From positions 310,001 to 374,000 of the forward strand of contig CM030734.1 in NCBI GenBank assembly GCA_018127085.1: a stretch of 64,000 nucleotides of DNA, written 5' to 3'. Source of the stretch: Pneumocystis sp. 'macacae' (taxonomy: Eukaryota > Ascomycota > Pneumocystomycetes > Pneumocystales > Pneumocystaceae). The notes under the pieces were generated by a model. That model saw only the letters and a list, made by a program, of their open reading frames with translations. It made no database searches and had not been told where the DNA came from. The position numbers and the translations under genes are program-made. Positions 39,289 to 54,139 of this stretch are shown here, piece by piece. Each line of letters opens with the position of its first letter. Positions within the stretch are counted from its first letter, which is position 1.

Positions 39289-40454
39289 TTACATATCAAA
39301 AAACCTTACCTTCTTTTTAATCTTCCATAATCCAAATTTATAGCTTAATCTTATAACCAATAAATCAATTGCCATTCGTAAACTATCACTTATTAAACTC
39401 AATTTACTACCTGAAACTTCATGCCATGTTATTGGAACTTCAATTACTGGTATTAACAGAATTTCAGCTAAAATTAATATTTCTATATCAAATATCCATT
39501 TCTCTACATGTATATTTGAAAATATTATTAAAGCTGCTTTACGAGTAAATAACTTAAATCCACATTGAGTATCTTTGATGTGCCTTATTCCCATAAACCA
39601 TAAATATTTATGAAAAGCATACATCATGAAACTTCTAATTTTAGATCTCTAAATTTATTAAAATAATTTAATTATGTTCTTTAGTTAAAAAAAATACCTT
39701 TAAAATAATATTATTCGATACCATATGAGAACGAGATCCTATAGCAATACCATACCCATTTTTTTCAATTCTCTTAATTTCTTTTAAAAGATAACGTAAA
39801 TCAGAAAATTTAGATGCACCATCTGCATCAGCAAATATAATATATTCTCCTCGAGAATGAATCATTCCCTTTTCCATATTATCAATAACAAATATAACAT
39901 TGAAAAACATACATGTGTAACTGCACCACCTTTTCCTCTATTTTTTTTTAAAGCACAAACTCTAATTTCTCCTTGTTTTAATAATAAAGTTTTACTTTTA
40001 GACAGAGCCCATTCTATAGAATATTCAAAAGTATTATCTGTACTTCCATCATCCACGATAAGTATTTCCCATTTCTGATGCGTTTTAAATCTAGAAAGGA
40101 ACTCTATTGTTTCTTGTAACATTTTTGAAAGTCGCAATTTTTCATTAAAAGCAGGAACCACTACTGATAGAAAAATCTCTGCTGGCTCATCTAGTGTACT
40201 AAAACGCACTCTATCATACTCTCCTGTTGCTGATATAACTTTACAATATAATTCAGATTGATATAAAACCCGTGGTTGAAAAAAAGCTGATAATACTGAA
40301 ATCTAGAGAAATGTTCTAAAAAAAGATGATGATCAAACGTTATATAACCTACAGAAAAAAAAGAAAGAAAACAAATAATAATAATTATAACAATAAAAAT
40401 TGAAATTGACCAAAAAGTTAATTTTATGATAATCATTTTATATTGAAAATGCAT
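39289..40454 (-). CDS. ALG5: dolichyl-phosphate beta-glucosyltransferase
   Basis: Alg5 makes dolichol-P-glucose at the ER, the glucose donor for the last three steps of the N-glycan precursor. It is a GT2-family enzyme with one N-terminal membrane helix ([19 protein letters not shown]). The catalytic domain follows: [53 protein letters not shown], then [13 protein letters not shown] with the DxD metal site, [11 protein letters not shown], and [20 protein letters not shown]. Four introns are needed. The first joins FFS to [15 protein letters not shown] and lies near 40298-40351. The end at 39289 follows WKIKKK; a GTAAGG just before the stop could be another donor, so the last few residues are uncertain. 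Confidence 0.9.
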
Positions 40455-40736
40455 AATAAAACGGTGGAAAATAGTTAAAACTGTATTTTATATATTTGGG
40501 TAATAATAATATACAATTATTATAAAATTTCATAAAAGCTCAATTTTAATTTTAAATAAACAAATTTAAAAATATCAAAATTAGAATAATTATAAAAATT
40601 CGATTATATTAAGATATTATAAATAATCATTAAAAAACAAGATTTCACAAGAACATAATTTAATATCATAGAATAAACATATCATAAAAATATTCAAAAT
40701 AATATGCAAAACTTAATTTGTGCAAAGACTAAAATG
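40455..40736. other. intergenic region
   Basis: A 280-bp A/T-rich gap between ALG5 and SNF1, both on the minus strand. It should hold the ALG5 promoter and the SNF1 3' end. No motif is recognised. Confidence 0.4.
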
Positions 40737-42907
<2,171 letters not shown>

Positions 42908-43087
42908 TCCTCTAGGCTGGATTTTTTAATCTTTGAAAAAATCCTACGATAATCTTAAACTATTACAATAAAAATTACAAGAGTAAACGTATAAAATTAA
43001 ACAAAAACTTTTTTTAAAAACTTAGCTAGTACAATATATAATATATAATTTGTCTTTTTGTATTAAACAAGAAACATATAATAAAAT

Positions 43088-43933
43088 CTAAATAAGATGT
43101 TTGCGTTGAAAAAAACGACGTATATAAATAATTTCACAAACACCAAGAATAACTAAAGAAATCATGAATCCAAGGCCATAAAATTTAACTCGATCATTTG
43201 TACTTTCATTAATATCTCGCATTTTTTGTTCCCGTACTTGCAAATACTCCATTTCATTTGCAATTTCTCGAGAAATTCCTTCAATTTTTAATAATTCAAC
43301 TTCAATAGGCCTCAAGTGACGTTGAACTTCAATATCTTCCCAATTAAGAGCATCCGTGCCTTTGCTAATATCTAGTTCTATAGATCGAAAATGAATAGTA
43401 TTGTTAGGTCCTAAAGCAAGTCAATGTTTATACATATAAATTAGATTTTGTAAAAAATTGAAATCCTTGCTTGTATTCTCATACAAAAATAGAATAAAAT
43501 GCAATAAAATTTCATAACTTTATAAATATTCGGATCATTACCATAAACAAGAAGATTATTTAAACATACTATAATCGTAGATTCATCACTTGTAGTAAAA
43601 ATGACTCTTTTTTCGCCAATAACTTCCTTTGAACGACTGTATTCATTTCCATGAATGTCAGTAATCTGAATTAAATATTAGCTTTCAATTTCTTTATAAT
43701 TAAAAGCAATATACTGTCATATTTACTTTCTGTCCATCATCCAATGACCCATAAATCTTAACAAATATGGTTACTAGGGTATTAGTAGGTACAAAATTAC
43801 GGATACATCGTTGATTTTGAATGCTTGAAGGCATTGCTATAATATCAAACATTAATGAGGAAGTTGGAAGAAAAGCTATAAAGAAAAAAATTAAACACAA
43901 TAATTTTCGAATTTTAATAAAAAAAAACATCAT
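43088..43933 (-). CDS. p24 family cargo receptor, Erv25-like
   Basis: p24 proteins cycle between ER and Golgi in COPII and COPI vesicles and help sort GPI-anchored cargo. The protein has a signal peptide (RKLLCLIFFFIAFLPTSSL), a GOLD domain with its two cysteines (QRCIRNFVPTNTLVTIF and ESTIIVCLNN) and a coiled-coil region (IEVELLKIEGISREIANEME). A membrane helix follows (FYGLGFMISLVILGVCEII) and then the cytosolic tail YIRRFFQRKHLI. The FF pair and basic ending match the p24-delta/Erv25 class, whose tails bind COPI and COPII. Two or three introns interrupt the GOLD domain between 43400 and 43730. It is divergent from HSP10, with 271 bp between the starts. Confidence 0.87.
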
Positions 43934-44204
43934 AATTGATTAAATTAGTCCGTATTAATTTACTTTTCTATTGTTTGTCGAATTGTAACTTTATATTTTT
44001 GCTATATTCATAAACTCAAAGAAAATATTCAAACACTTTGAATTCAAATAACTATTTTATATGACTAAATATTCTTAAAATCTAAAAAACAATTAAGAAT
44101 TTATTTAAAAATTCGTTTCTAATTTTTTTAAATAATCTTAAATCTCGAATTTTCGACAGCAAATTAATTATTTTTTAAAGATTTTGTTCTAAAAAAATTA
44201 TTAA

Positions 44205-44639
44205 ATGGCAACATCTTTACGTTCCGTTTCATGTATTACGCCTTTAGGGAGTCGCGTGTTGATTCAACGACTTAAAGCTGAACAAAAAACAGTATCAGGT
44301 ATTTTTTTGCCGGAAAAGTATGTACTAAGATAATTTTTATAACTTTTTTTCTGAAAATCTATAATGTTTAAATATTATAATGACTAACTTTTTACTAGAT
44401 CTTTAGAAAAATTATCAGAAGGTAAAGTAGTTGCTATTGGCTCAGGGGGTTTTGATAAAGATGGAAAATCTATTCAGCCAACTGTTTCAGTAGGAGATAG
44501 AGTTATTCTTCCTGCATATGGTGGGAGCACTGTTAAAGTTGGGGAGGAGGTTCGTTTTTTTGGATAATATTTCTTTATAACGTTTTAGGAATACAGCTTT
44601 TATTCTATTAATGAACTATTGGCAATTGTATCTGAATAA
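44205..44639 (+). CDS. HSP10: mitochondrial 10-kDa chaperonin Hsp10
   Basis: Hsp10 is the lid of the mitochondrial Hsp60 folding chamber. Three exons join to MATSLRSVSCITPLGSRVLI, then QRLKAEQKTVSGIFLPEKSL, the mobile loop that binds Hsp60, then EGKVVAIGSGG, VSVGDRVILPAYGGSTVKVG and the end YSFYSINELLAIVSE. Introns are at about 44319-44400 and 44552-44589. The protein is about 104 residues, normal for the family. The start ATG at 44205 lies close to the conserved N-terminus, as expected for Hsp10, which keeps its targeting signal. Confidence 0.95.
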
Positions 44640-44826
44640 CCAACTATTTATAAAATAGCCTTGTATATACCCTGAATTACAGGGATTTGAACAAGGCGTA
44701 AAATTATAATTATTAATAATTTATAAAAATTATACAAATTTAAAAATAAAAAATTTTTTAAATGATTTTATATTCAAAAATAATTTATGATTTTTTTATA
44801 TACTAGTTTTATAGATTTTTATAAAT

Positions 44827-46265
44827 TTATTCTACTCGATATATAACACCTCCACCTAAACACACTTTATCTTTCCAAACCGCTACATTTTGCCCAGGAG
44901 CAATTCCTCGCTGCATTTTTTCAAATTCTATTTTCACCGTATTATCTTTGTATTTACTCATATAACATTTTTCTAGAATAAATTAGACTTAATATATAAA
45001 AAAATATTCAAAATTTACGGGGTTCTTGTCTATGTCTTATTTGTCCAACAACTTCACCATAATCTTCTAAAAATGGATCTATCCAATGCCATGATTTACA
45101 ATATATAACATTTTTCATTAGTGCAGGGTTGTCCCATCCTTCACACAAATATACAATACCTTTTGACGCATCTTTATTAGCAACAAACCATTTTCTATTA
45201 ACCTTATTTTTTGTTTGTGACACTGAAATTCTTGATGATTCACCAATAGTAGTACTCCATATACCTTTATCTGAAGAAATAGAAATAATATTTCCAGTAG
45301 AAATGTCAATATATGTTAACTCCTGAGGATTAAGATAGTTAGTTAAAAAATTTGCAAAATGTCTACCCGTATTTGGAGATACAAAACAAAGTCCCTGTGA
45401 TTCTTTTTTATTTGCTGTTGGCAATAAGAATTTTTTTGCAATTGCACGAACTTCACGTTTTGTAAGATCAGATAGAGGAAAAAGAGTCTAAATAATATTT
45501 AATTATAGAAATAAAATATTTAAAATATACTCGACGTAAAGAACTTTGAGAAATTTTTGATAAATATAAACATTGATCTTTATTCATATCTTTCGAACGT
45601 AATAAATGTGACGAAGACGTTGGAATATGCGTTTTAACTGCAGCATAATGTCCAGTTGCAATCCACCATTTATTACAATTTGGGTACTTTTCTTGAACTA
45701 TTTGTTGAACTTTTCTAAACAATGACCCAAATTTAATATAACTATTACAATCTACATCAGGATTTGGAGTATATCCGCTTCTATATAAATCAAGAGCTGG
45801 TTGAAAAACAAAATTCCAATAATCTCGAGAAAAATCAACATAATAGGGTTCCGGCATTGATAATACTTTTGAAACTTTCTGAACATCTAAAAAATCTTTT
45901 TGAGAAGAGCAGGAATCATCATCCTGAGTCCAATTCCGAATAAAAATACCAACAACGTCTAATCCCTATGATATTTTAGTCAAAATACTATACATATACA
46001 TGTATATATGTATGTATCTACTTTGTTTTTCAATAAAGCTGCTGCAACACTAGAATCAACACCTCCTGACATTGAAACAAATACTATTTTCAAGAATAAG
46101 TATTATATATTTTTAATACTCATAAATACTTTTATCTTGAGGTTCAAGGACATGATCCATATAAACATCATTAGAATTATATCTAACAAAAAAAAATCTT
46201 TTTAAATATCGAAATGAAAATAATTTTACTTCAAATGAAAATGTTCTCTTAGCATTTTCAAGCAT
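44827..46265 (-). CDS. SLM3: mitochondrial tRNA 2-thiouridylase
   Basis: Slm3/Mtu1 adds the 2-thio group to the wobble uridine of mitochondrial tRNAs for Lys, Glu and Gln. The PP-loop ATP-binding motif MSGGVDSSVAAALL is followed across an intron by GLDVVGIFIRNWTQDD. Next come CNSYIKFGSLF, WWIATGHYAAV, SKDMNKDQCLYLSKISQSSL and TLFPLSDLTKREVRAIAKKF. KKESQGLCFV carries the second catalytic cysteine. C-terminal segments include GQIRHRQEP and RGIAPGQNVAVWKDKVCLGG. Both catalytic cysteines are present. At least four introns are needed. The start at 46265 gives a basic leader suitable for mitochondrial import. The gene converges on HSP10, with 188 bp between the stops. Confidence 0.9.
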
Positions 46266-46698
46266 AAGACTTGTTTTTAAAATTATTTTTAAAGATTTAT
46301 ATTTTAGAAATCATCGAAAATTTAAACATTTAAATAGAAATTTTAATAATTTTTTACAATGAAAATTTATTTAGAAATTAAATATTAATTTTAGTCTTTC
46401 ATGGTTCAAATATTTAAAATTACAAAAATAGAAATATAAAAAAAATTTATAAGCTATCATTTATCAAAAACCATTTATACACATTATAAAACTAGAACCA
46501 ATTTCTGGAAACTTAGTAAGTAGAATTAATATAGGTTACAAGCAAAAAAATTAAAAACGTTTTTATTAAATAAGATTTACAACCTAATATAACCAGGGCC
46601 CTACATGATATAAAATGCCTATATGATAAATAAAACTTTTATAAAACAATTCTTAAATTTATAAAATGTTATATTTTTCATTCAAACATTCATGACTT

Positions 46699-48285
46699 TT
46701 AAACCTCATAACTATCATCTTTTTTTTCATTCATTCCTGCTTTAATTTCATTATTAGATGATTTTTTAATATTTTTGTCATCATAATTAGGTATTTTAAT
46801 TGTTTTTGTTTTCCATGGAGGTATTTTTTCTTTCCATACTTGCTCAATCTCCTCTAAAGATTTTCCGCACGTTTCAGGAAACATTAAATATACATGAATA
46901 GCCATAACTGTTGAAAATACAGCAAAAATGATAAACGTTTTCCACTGAATAGTTTTAAATGCACTAGGAACGAAAATAGCTAATACGAAATTAAAAAACC
47001 AATTTGCAAAAGTACATAATCCATTAGCTTTTGTACGTTGATTATGAGGAAAAATTTCTGAAACATAAATCCAAGCACATGGTCCCCATGTAGAAGCAAA
47101 AACGCATACAAATAAATAAGAGCATGTAATTGCAGCTTTTGCTAAATTTGGATGATCTTCCATAGTCCATTGTATATTTTCACTCCCATCATAATTAGAG
47201 ACATGACGACCACCAATAGACATAAAAGTTGATTCGGCATATAACAATATAGCCATTAAAATTGCACCATAAATGAATGTTGGTCGTCGACCCCATTTGT
47301 CGATAAAAAGAAGTGCAGGAATAGTCATAATAACATTAAGGACATACTGAATAGAAGAAGCCAATAAATTTGAAGTACCCTTATAACCAGCCATTCGAAA
47401 AACATAAGCAACATAATACATGATAACATTCATACCAGTGAACTGTTGCCAAACATGGGTAAAAAAACCAATAAAGGTTCTTTTTCGAGAGCCTTTAGCA
47501 AATAATGCTGAATAACCTGTACTATCTTGATCAATTTTGACAGCTTGTCTTATTTCTTCTATTTCAGCAACTACATCAGGATTATTGTATTCAGATTTGT
47601 TATTTACTCTAGAGATAATATATTGAGCTTCTTCCCATCGATTATGTGAAGCAAGCCATCTAGGTGACTGTGGAAGAAAGAAAACAAAAATTGAAAAAAT
47701 AAATCCAGGAACCACCTGAATACCCCAAGCAACACGAAAAGATGTTGGTCCTTTAATCCAGGTACAACCATAAGAAATATAAAACATAATACATATACCC
47801 CATGTTATTGACCATTGAAAAATAGAAATAAGACATCCACGTTTATTTTTTGGACTTAATTCAGAAATCCAAACAGGAATTTGACTAGAAGAAAGACCAA
47901 TAGCTATACTAGAAATAAAACGTCCAATGATAAGATGTAATGCATTACGAGAAACTGCTTGAATGATAGCACCAAAAATCCAGATCCAAGCACTTAATTG
48001 ACAAATAGCTTTATGACCTACTCTATTTGTAATAAATCCAGAAAAAAGGGATGATAATGCGGATCCAGCTGGCATAGATGAAGTAATAACACCTTGTAGA
48101 AAAGGGCTAGGATGTTTAAAATATTCTAAATACTGTGGAGCGGTAACCTAGATTTATATTAACATCAATATCGGACTATACATAAAACATACAAATGCAG
48201 AAACAGATGAAATATCAAATCCAAAAAGCATTGCACCGATAGTTGCAGCTGCTGCAACTGCTACAGGATGGTAAATTGTATACAT
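46699..48285 (-). CDS. sugar transporter of the major facilitator superfamily
   Basis: A twelve-helix MFS sugar porter. Exon 1 encodes MYTIYHPVAVAAAATIGAML then FGFDISSVSAF, the usual first helix. After a short intron near 48150-48195 come AGSALSSLFSGFITNRVGHK, the first conserved loop motif, IIGRFISSIAIGLSSSQIPV and WISELSPKNKRG, the PET-xRG-like motif. LPQSPRWLASHNRWEEA stands in for PESPRWL. Later, VWQQFTGMNVIMYYVAYVF is the QQxxGxNxxxYY signature of hexose porters, and FIDKWGRRPTF and PETCGKSLEEIEQVWKEKI follow. The total is about 510 residues. The substrate is probably a hexose but cannot be fixed from sequence. It is the last intact core gene before the decayed antigen-gene region. Confidence 0.9.
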
Positions 48286-51200
48286 TTGTATAAATCTTTT
48301 CTTAAAGTTTAAAATTATATATATATTTTTTTAATCTTTTATGGATAACACGATAGTTTTTTGTATATTTTCGTTTTATATATATTATATTGAAAAAATA
48401 TATTAATTTTTTATTTTAAAAAATTCTATATAATTTTAGATTATTTACATGTTTATTATAAATAATTATTCAATATTTATTAATATAACTGTTTTTTATA
48501 AAAAATAAACTTCTTCATTTAACTAAATTTTTCTTATTTTAGAAATACGATAAAACACTAAAAACGCTAAAAGTTTTTACGAATCACCTGTTTTTAAGTT
48601 TCACAGTATTTAACTCTTATCATCACAAGTTTTGGTATAGAAGTTAAAATTAGCTTTTACAAAAAATAGTAATAAAATTGATTTAAAACTTATGAACTTT
48701 TATCTTTATTATCTTTATTTTTAATTTTAACATCTATTTTAAAATAAAATTTACATGTTAAATGTATAAAAAAGAGAAATAAAAACACTATAGGTAAAAT
48801 ATTTTATATATATAAAAGTTTAAATTTTATAGAGGACTTAAATTTAATTAATATTATTTAAACGATTATATTTAAATTTTTTTACTGAAAACAGAAAATA
48901 ATAAATAAAATATTTTACACTTTTAAATAAGAAATTTAAATATTCAATTATTTTAAAAAACAAGGTTTTAATAAAAAGTTAAACTATTTCTAAAAATATA
49001 TTATTCTTTTAAAATGAAGTTTTTTTAAAATAATCTTTTTACTTTCTAAATATAATATACATTATTCATAAGGATTTTTTATATATCAAAAATATTGTAT
49101 TTTTAAATTGAAATCAATCCAATAACAAAAAATTAGTTTTTTCATAATTATCATAATTATTGTTATTAAAAAAGTATTTAAATGGTAGAAAAAAATAATA
49201 TAATTGTAAATTTTTCTGATTATGATTAAAAAAATAAGGTAATCAAACAATTTCAATATAATGAATTTAATTTAAAAGCGTTTTCTAAAATAAAAATTCA
49301 TTATAAAAATATATTCTCTTTAATATATTTTCTGCCTTTTGAGCTAGAGGAAAAATTAATATAAATACTATATATTTTTTAGTGAAAAAGATTAATGAAA
49401 ATTAAAAAGAATAAAAATGCAAAATGATAATATTAGACTATTTTAACTTTATTCTTTAAAAGAAATACATCTAAAGAGATTAGTAAAGGTTCCTATTATT
49501 CAGAAATACGCACCCAATGATTAAAATATTGCTATAAAACATTTCTAAGAATGCATAAATGTTATTCTATAATTTAAATTGACATAAGAAAATTTAAAAA
49601 ATTCAAAAATAGACATAAGGAAAAGAAAAAAATATATACAATTAAATTTGTCTTTTGTTTCTGTTAAATTAACATTTATATCAACATAAAAGTAGACATG
49701 TGATACTCTACAAAAAAATAATTTTAAAAATTTTATTTGAAAATAATAAATAAAATGTTACCATTCTTTTGATATCATTTGTTCGCAATAATCTAAATGG
49801 CACTTAAAAATACAAAAATGTATCTAAAAATAATATTTTAGAGTTCAAAAATTTTCAAGATTTATATTATACAGCTATAATATTAATTAAAATATAAAAA
49901 ATAATTACTTTTAATTAAAGAAGCAAGCTAAAAAATTAAAATTACAGAAATAAAAGTCTAAAATCAGTTTATCTTTAATTTAATTAACTTCATAATATAA
50001 TGTAAATTAAAAATCTTTAGGAAAAATAACTATGAAATATAAAGTTGTATTGTTTTTATTCAAAATTGCACAGTAAAGTTAAAATATTCTAGATAAATAT
50101 AAAAAACTGTTATAAAAAAGTGTAATTCATCAATAAAGACCAAAAAATAAGGTATTTGATATTTTTTATTACTAAATGAAGTTTAAAGATTTTAAAAATT
50201 GATAAGTAAATATTAAATATTTGAAAACAATCAGTATTTTTATTAATCTATAAAAAACTATTATAATCTCTTTACCTTATCATAAACAAAGCTCATGTTT
50301 TTACAAAGAAATTCATATAAAGATTTTAATTTTTAAAATAAAGATTCTAAAAAAATCAAAAGATCTAATTAGGCAATTCAAAAAATAAATAATCAAGTCA
50401 TATTGTAGATTATTATTTTAATCTCTTAAAGAATATAAAAGAATTCTGGAAAATTATTAAAAAATATCTATTAAAAAACGTACTTATAAATTTTATAGTT
50501 CTTATAGTTATAAAAAAATCTTATTATTTTGATAAAAGGTAAAAGAAACATCTGGAACTTTATTGTTAATAGATATTAGAAAAAATATCTAATAGTACAT
50601 AATATATATAATATTATAAAAAATTAAATATAGCTTATATGATATATTATATTAAGACTAATATTGGTAAAAAATAAAAAAGATAAATGGGTAACTAAAA
50701 ATCCAAATTAAATCATATATTAGTGAAAGGGCACTATAGAAAAATTCTTAAAATTAAGATCAAGTGACCACAAAACTTCTAAGAAGTAGAAAGAATATTA
50801 AGGACAAAAATTATATAATGATATTTAAATATTTATGAATATAAATATCTAAAAAATGTATAATAACAAAACATTAATTCACAATATCATATTCTAAATA
50901 AAGATGATCAGTCTTGAAAACAAATCTTTAAAGAAAATTAAAAACATATAAGTTATAAAAAATAATGAAAAGAAGTCATCGAAATTTATATTTCCAAATA
51001 ATAAGTTGCAGAACAATATTATTAAAATCAAACTTTGATAATTAACCTTAGACTAAATAATTTTTTATTTAAAATATATAAAATTATGATATTATAAATA
51101 AGTAAATATAAGTCATTATTAAAAATGTGGAATATATTTTAAACAAAATTGTGCTTAGAATTTTATATTTTAAAAATGATTTTATATAGAAGTCTAAACT

Positions 51201-51375
51201 TTTCAAATATAAATTTGTTAAAAGATATCAGAATACATAATAATGACGAAGTAATCTTTGTTCGTGTATTTATTATCTTAATTATTATTATTTATTATTA
51301 TTTATTATTTTTCCAAAATTTTTCGATATTTTATGAAATATTTTTTATAAAATTCTTTAGTTATTATTGTTATAG
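48286..51375. other. AT-rich gene-free region, possibly decayed
   Basis: About 3.1 kb without any supportable gene. The sequence is A/T-rich and full of short stop-broken frames. Some stretches around 50,300-51,000 have fewer simple runs than true spacers and may be old coding sequence, but no alignment to a family could be made by eye. The boundary with the MSG relic to the right is at the degraded start near 51376. Confidence 0.45.
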
Positions 51376-54139
51376 ATAAAAACATTTTTACTAACTGCTT
51401 TTTTAATATAATATATATTTTTTCAAAATATTAGTATTTTATTTTATTTTATTGTTTAATTTTTCTTAGAATTTATTCAAAAATTTATTTCATTAGACTT
51501 ATCATTAGATTTATTATTAGATTCATTATTAAATTCATTATTGAGTCTAATAAATTATAAGAACCTTTAAAAGTAACAGTAAAATACAAATACTCTAATT
51601 TTTATTTATTAAAAAAAAAGATTTTGATTTTAATTTTAAAAAAGAATGTAACCAAATGATTAAGTTAAAAGAATGTTTTGATAGGTTAAAAGATACAAAT
51701 TTAAAATCTGAAAATTTATGTCCTGCGTTCGAAGGATTTTGCAAAGAAAAGATAAAAAGTATTATTTTCAAATAAAATTATTGTCAATTTTAGTAAAACC
51801 GAGGATGTTTTTATTAAAAATATCAAAAATTTAGGATTTCATCTGAAAAGAAATTAGTATAACCATATTTTCATCTAATAAATATTTTTCTGAGAACCTT
51901 TTAATTTTTTTATTCTGTAATAATATAGTTAAACAATGTTATGAAACAACTAAGAATTTAATCTATAAAGTTTTTTTAAAAGGTCTTAGTATAAATTCAA
52001 AGAATAAAACGGTGTGTGAAGCAAAAATTAAAGATTCTTATCAAAAATTAGATATAAAAATTTTTTTATTTAATCTGATTTTGGTCCCAGAAAAAATCAT
52101 ATATCATATTTTTAGTAAAAATGCAAAATACAGTTGCAAGTCTTAAAAATATCAAAGATATATTAAAGACAGTTATAAATTGAAAGAGGCATGCTATTCT
52201 CTATTTGAAAAATATTATTTCTATTTACAAAATTATAAGATAGACAAGAATAGATGAAGTTTAAGAATCACTGTCAAAAAAAATATTGTATACCCCTTCT
52301 TTCATGGTTTTTTTTCTAATTTAATACTTTCTTTACTTGCATTTTAAAGAAATAAGTTTTTAATAGCTTTTCTCAGAAGTAGTAACTTTTGATGTTTTTC
52401 TTAGTAAATACTTTTTAATAAGATTTTCTTGTTTTATTTTCAAACTATTATAAAGAAAAATAATCTAAGGAACTTGAATAATATTCAAAAATATACCAGC
52501 CATTTAAAAATGCATTTCTTTTGAATATTTGACGAAAGAATTGACAAGTATATGCAATACAACTATTATAACGAAGTATACGGGAAATTAAACAATAAAT
52601 TACAGGAATATTAGAATATGAAACAAACATATTATAAATCCTCATTTTATAAACAAAAAAGGTATTAAAAAAACGACCTTTTAGTTTGTTTCATAATTTA
52701 TATTCAAACTTAAATGTCTAAATAAATTAGTAGAAAACTAACAGCTAGACATAACAATATAATTTTATTTCTGATGTCTAAAGCTAGAAAAAATATGAAA
52801 AGTATTTATAGAGCACAAAAGTTCCTATTTACTGTATATTTTAAATAAAATAAGTGATTATTCATGAAAAAAAGATTATATCATTTTGGAAAAAAAATGC
52901 AAAGATCTAACAAAAGATTTTAATTAGTATAGTACCCCTTGTAACACACTAATAAAACGTCCTACTTATTTAAAGAATACAAAAAAACTACAAAAGCTTT
53001 TATTATATAAAAATACAGATATTTTAGTAAACGTTAATAATTGTGCAATACATTTGAGTATGAAGTCTCATTAATAATTTGAAAAAAAAAACAAATCTCT
53101 TTACTCTTATTTTGAGAGAGATACAATGATGTGTGTAAAAAACTGTCCTCGTAAATTAAAATAAAGCGATGATAATATAAACGAACTTTATTTGAAGTCC
53201 AAAGATTTTAGAGTATTTTGTAAAAATCCTTAGTAAAAGTTTTCATGTGTAATAGTATAAAAGGTTCTTTAATAGAAAAAAATACATGCCTTAGATGATT
53301 AAATAACTATTGCATAAATTTGATATAATCCAACGAAATTCTTAGACTTATTTCAAAAATATAAGATGAAATAAAGAGTAAAACTTATAATAAGTTTATC
53401 ACTTGGACAAAAAGATTCTTTGCATTTTAAGCTGAATAAAGTAACTAAGGATTTAGAGAATGAACCAGATAAATTCAAAAAAACTGAAGAATTAGCCAAA
53501 AAGTTCTTAATAACTTGGATTTATTTTTAATTTCTAAACATAGAAAAAACAAAATTGTCATTTAATATATATAGTAATTTTACAGCTTATATTAAAAGCA
53601 TCTATTCAATAAAGAATCCTAGATATACAAACACCGATTTGTCATGGATTAGCATTGGATTTGGTGTTATTGTTTTTAGAACTGTATTTAGAAGGCTAAC
53701 GCTGATAATGATCATTTTATTTATTAATGCATCTTCAAAAATGATTTTTCTAGCTTTAAATTTAGCAAAATATGTGAATCTTGTAAGGAATTTGTGTTAT
53801 TTAAAATAGTATTTTTACCAACATCTTGTCGAAAATAACAGTCAGCCATTATAGAGTATCCATTTAGTGACTAGCATGACAGCAACAATTGATGAAGAAT
53901 GCACACTTTATACAAAGATTCATACAAAAATTAACTGAATAGTAATTAAATCAATACCTACAGAAACAAAACAGCTATTTCGTAAAAATAAAAAATGTGA
54001 GTCCATTCCATGCACAACAGAAAAAGAAACACAAAAAGAGGAGTTTGAGGATGGAGATAGAAGAGACAAAGATGTAATGCTGAATAGGAAAATAAAAAAT
54101 GTCTGGATTAAAAGTGACGAGTTTTGTTATATTAGTTAA
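51376..54139 (+). pseudogene. decayed MSG-family surface glycoprotein gene
   Basis: This stretch aligns from end to end with the living MSG gene at 56958. The start codon has become ATA at 51376, but the leader-like sequence, the CAAAATATT before the first intron, the T-rich intron and the acceptor TTAGAATTTATTCA (near 51463-51480) match the functional copy almost base for base. After it come cysteine-patterned fragments such as KECNQMIKLKECFDRLKDTN and FEGFCKEKIKS (about 51640-51765). Further fragments lie near 52180-52260 (YKLKEACYSLFEKYYFYLQN) and 53440-53520. The end also matches: KKCESIPCTTEK at about 53990-54025 corresponds to RQCKPTKCTTKG of the live gene, and a stop follows at 54137-54139. 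Many stops and frameshifts show that it is dead. The KR cleavage site after the leader has become KF. Confidence 0.72.

Noticed and set aside
44640..44720. A possible tRNA-like segment after HSP10
   Set aside because: A short inverted match (CCTTGTA...ACAAGG) exists, but no T-loop consensus or cloverleaf could be built; it is more likely a simple hairpin in the 3' spacer.
53555..53809. An 84-residue open frame as an independent gene
   Set aside because: It lies within the decayed MSG copy, has no start context or known domain, and is best explained as a leftover stretch.
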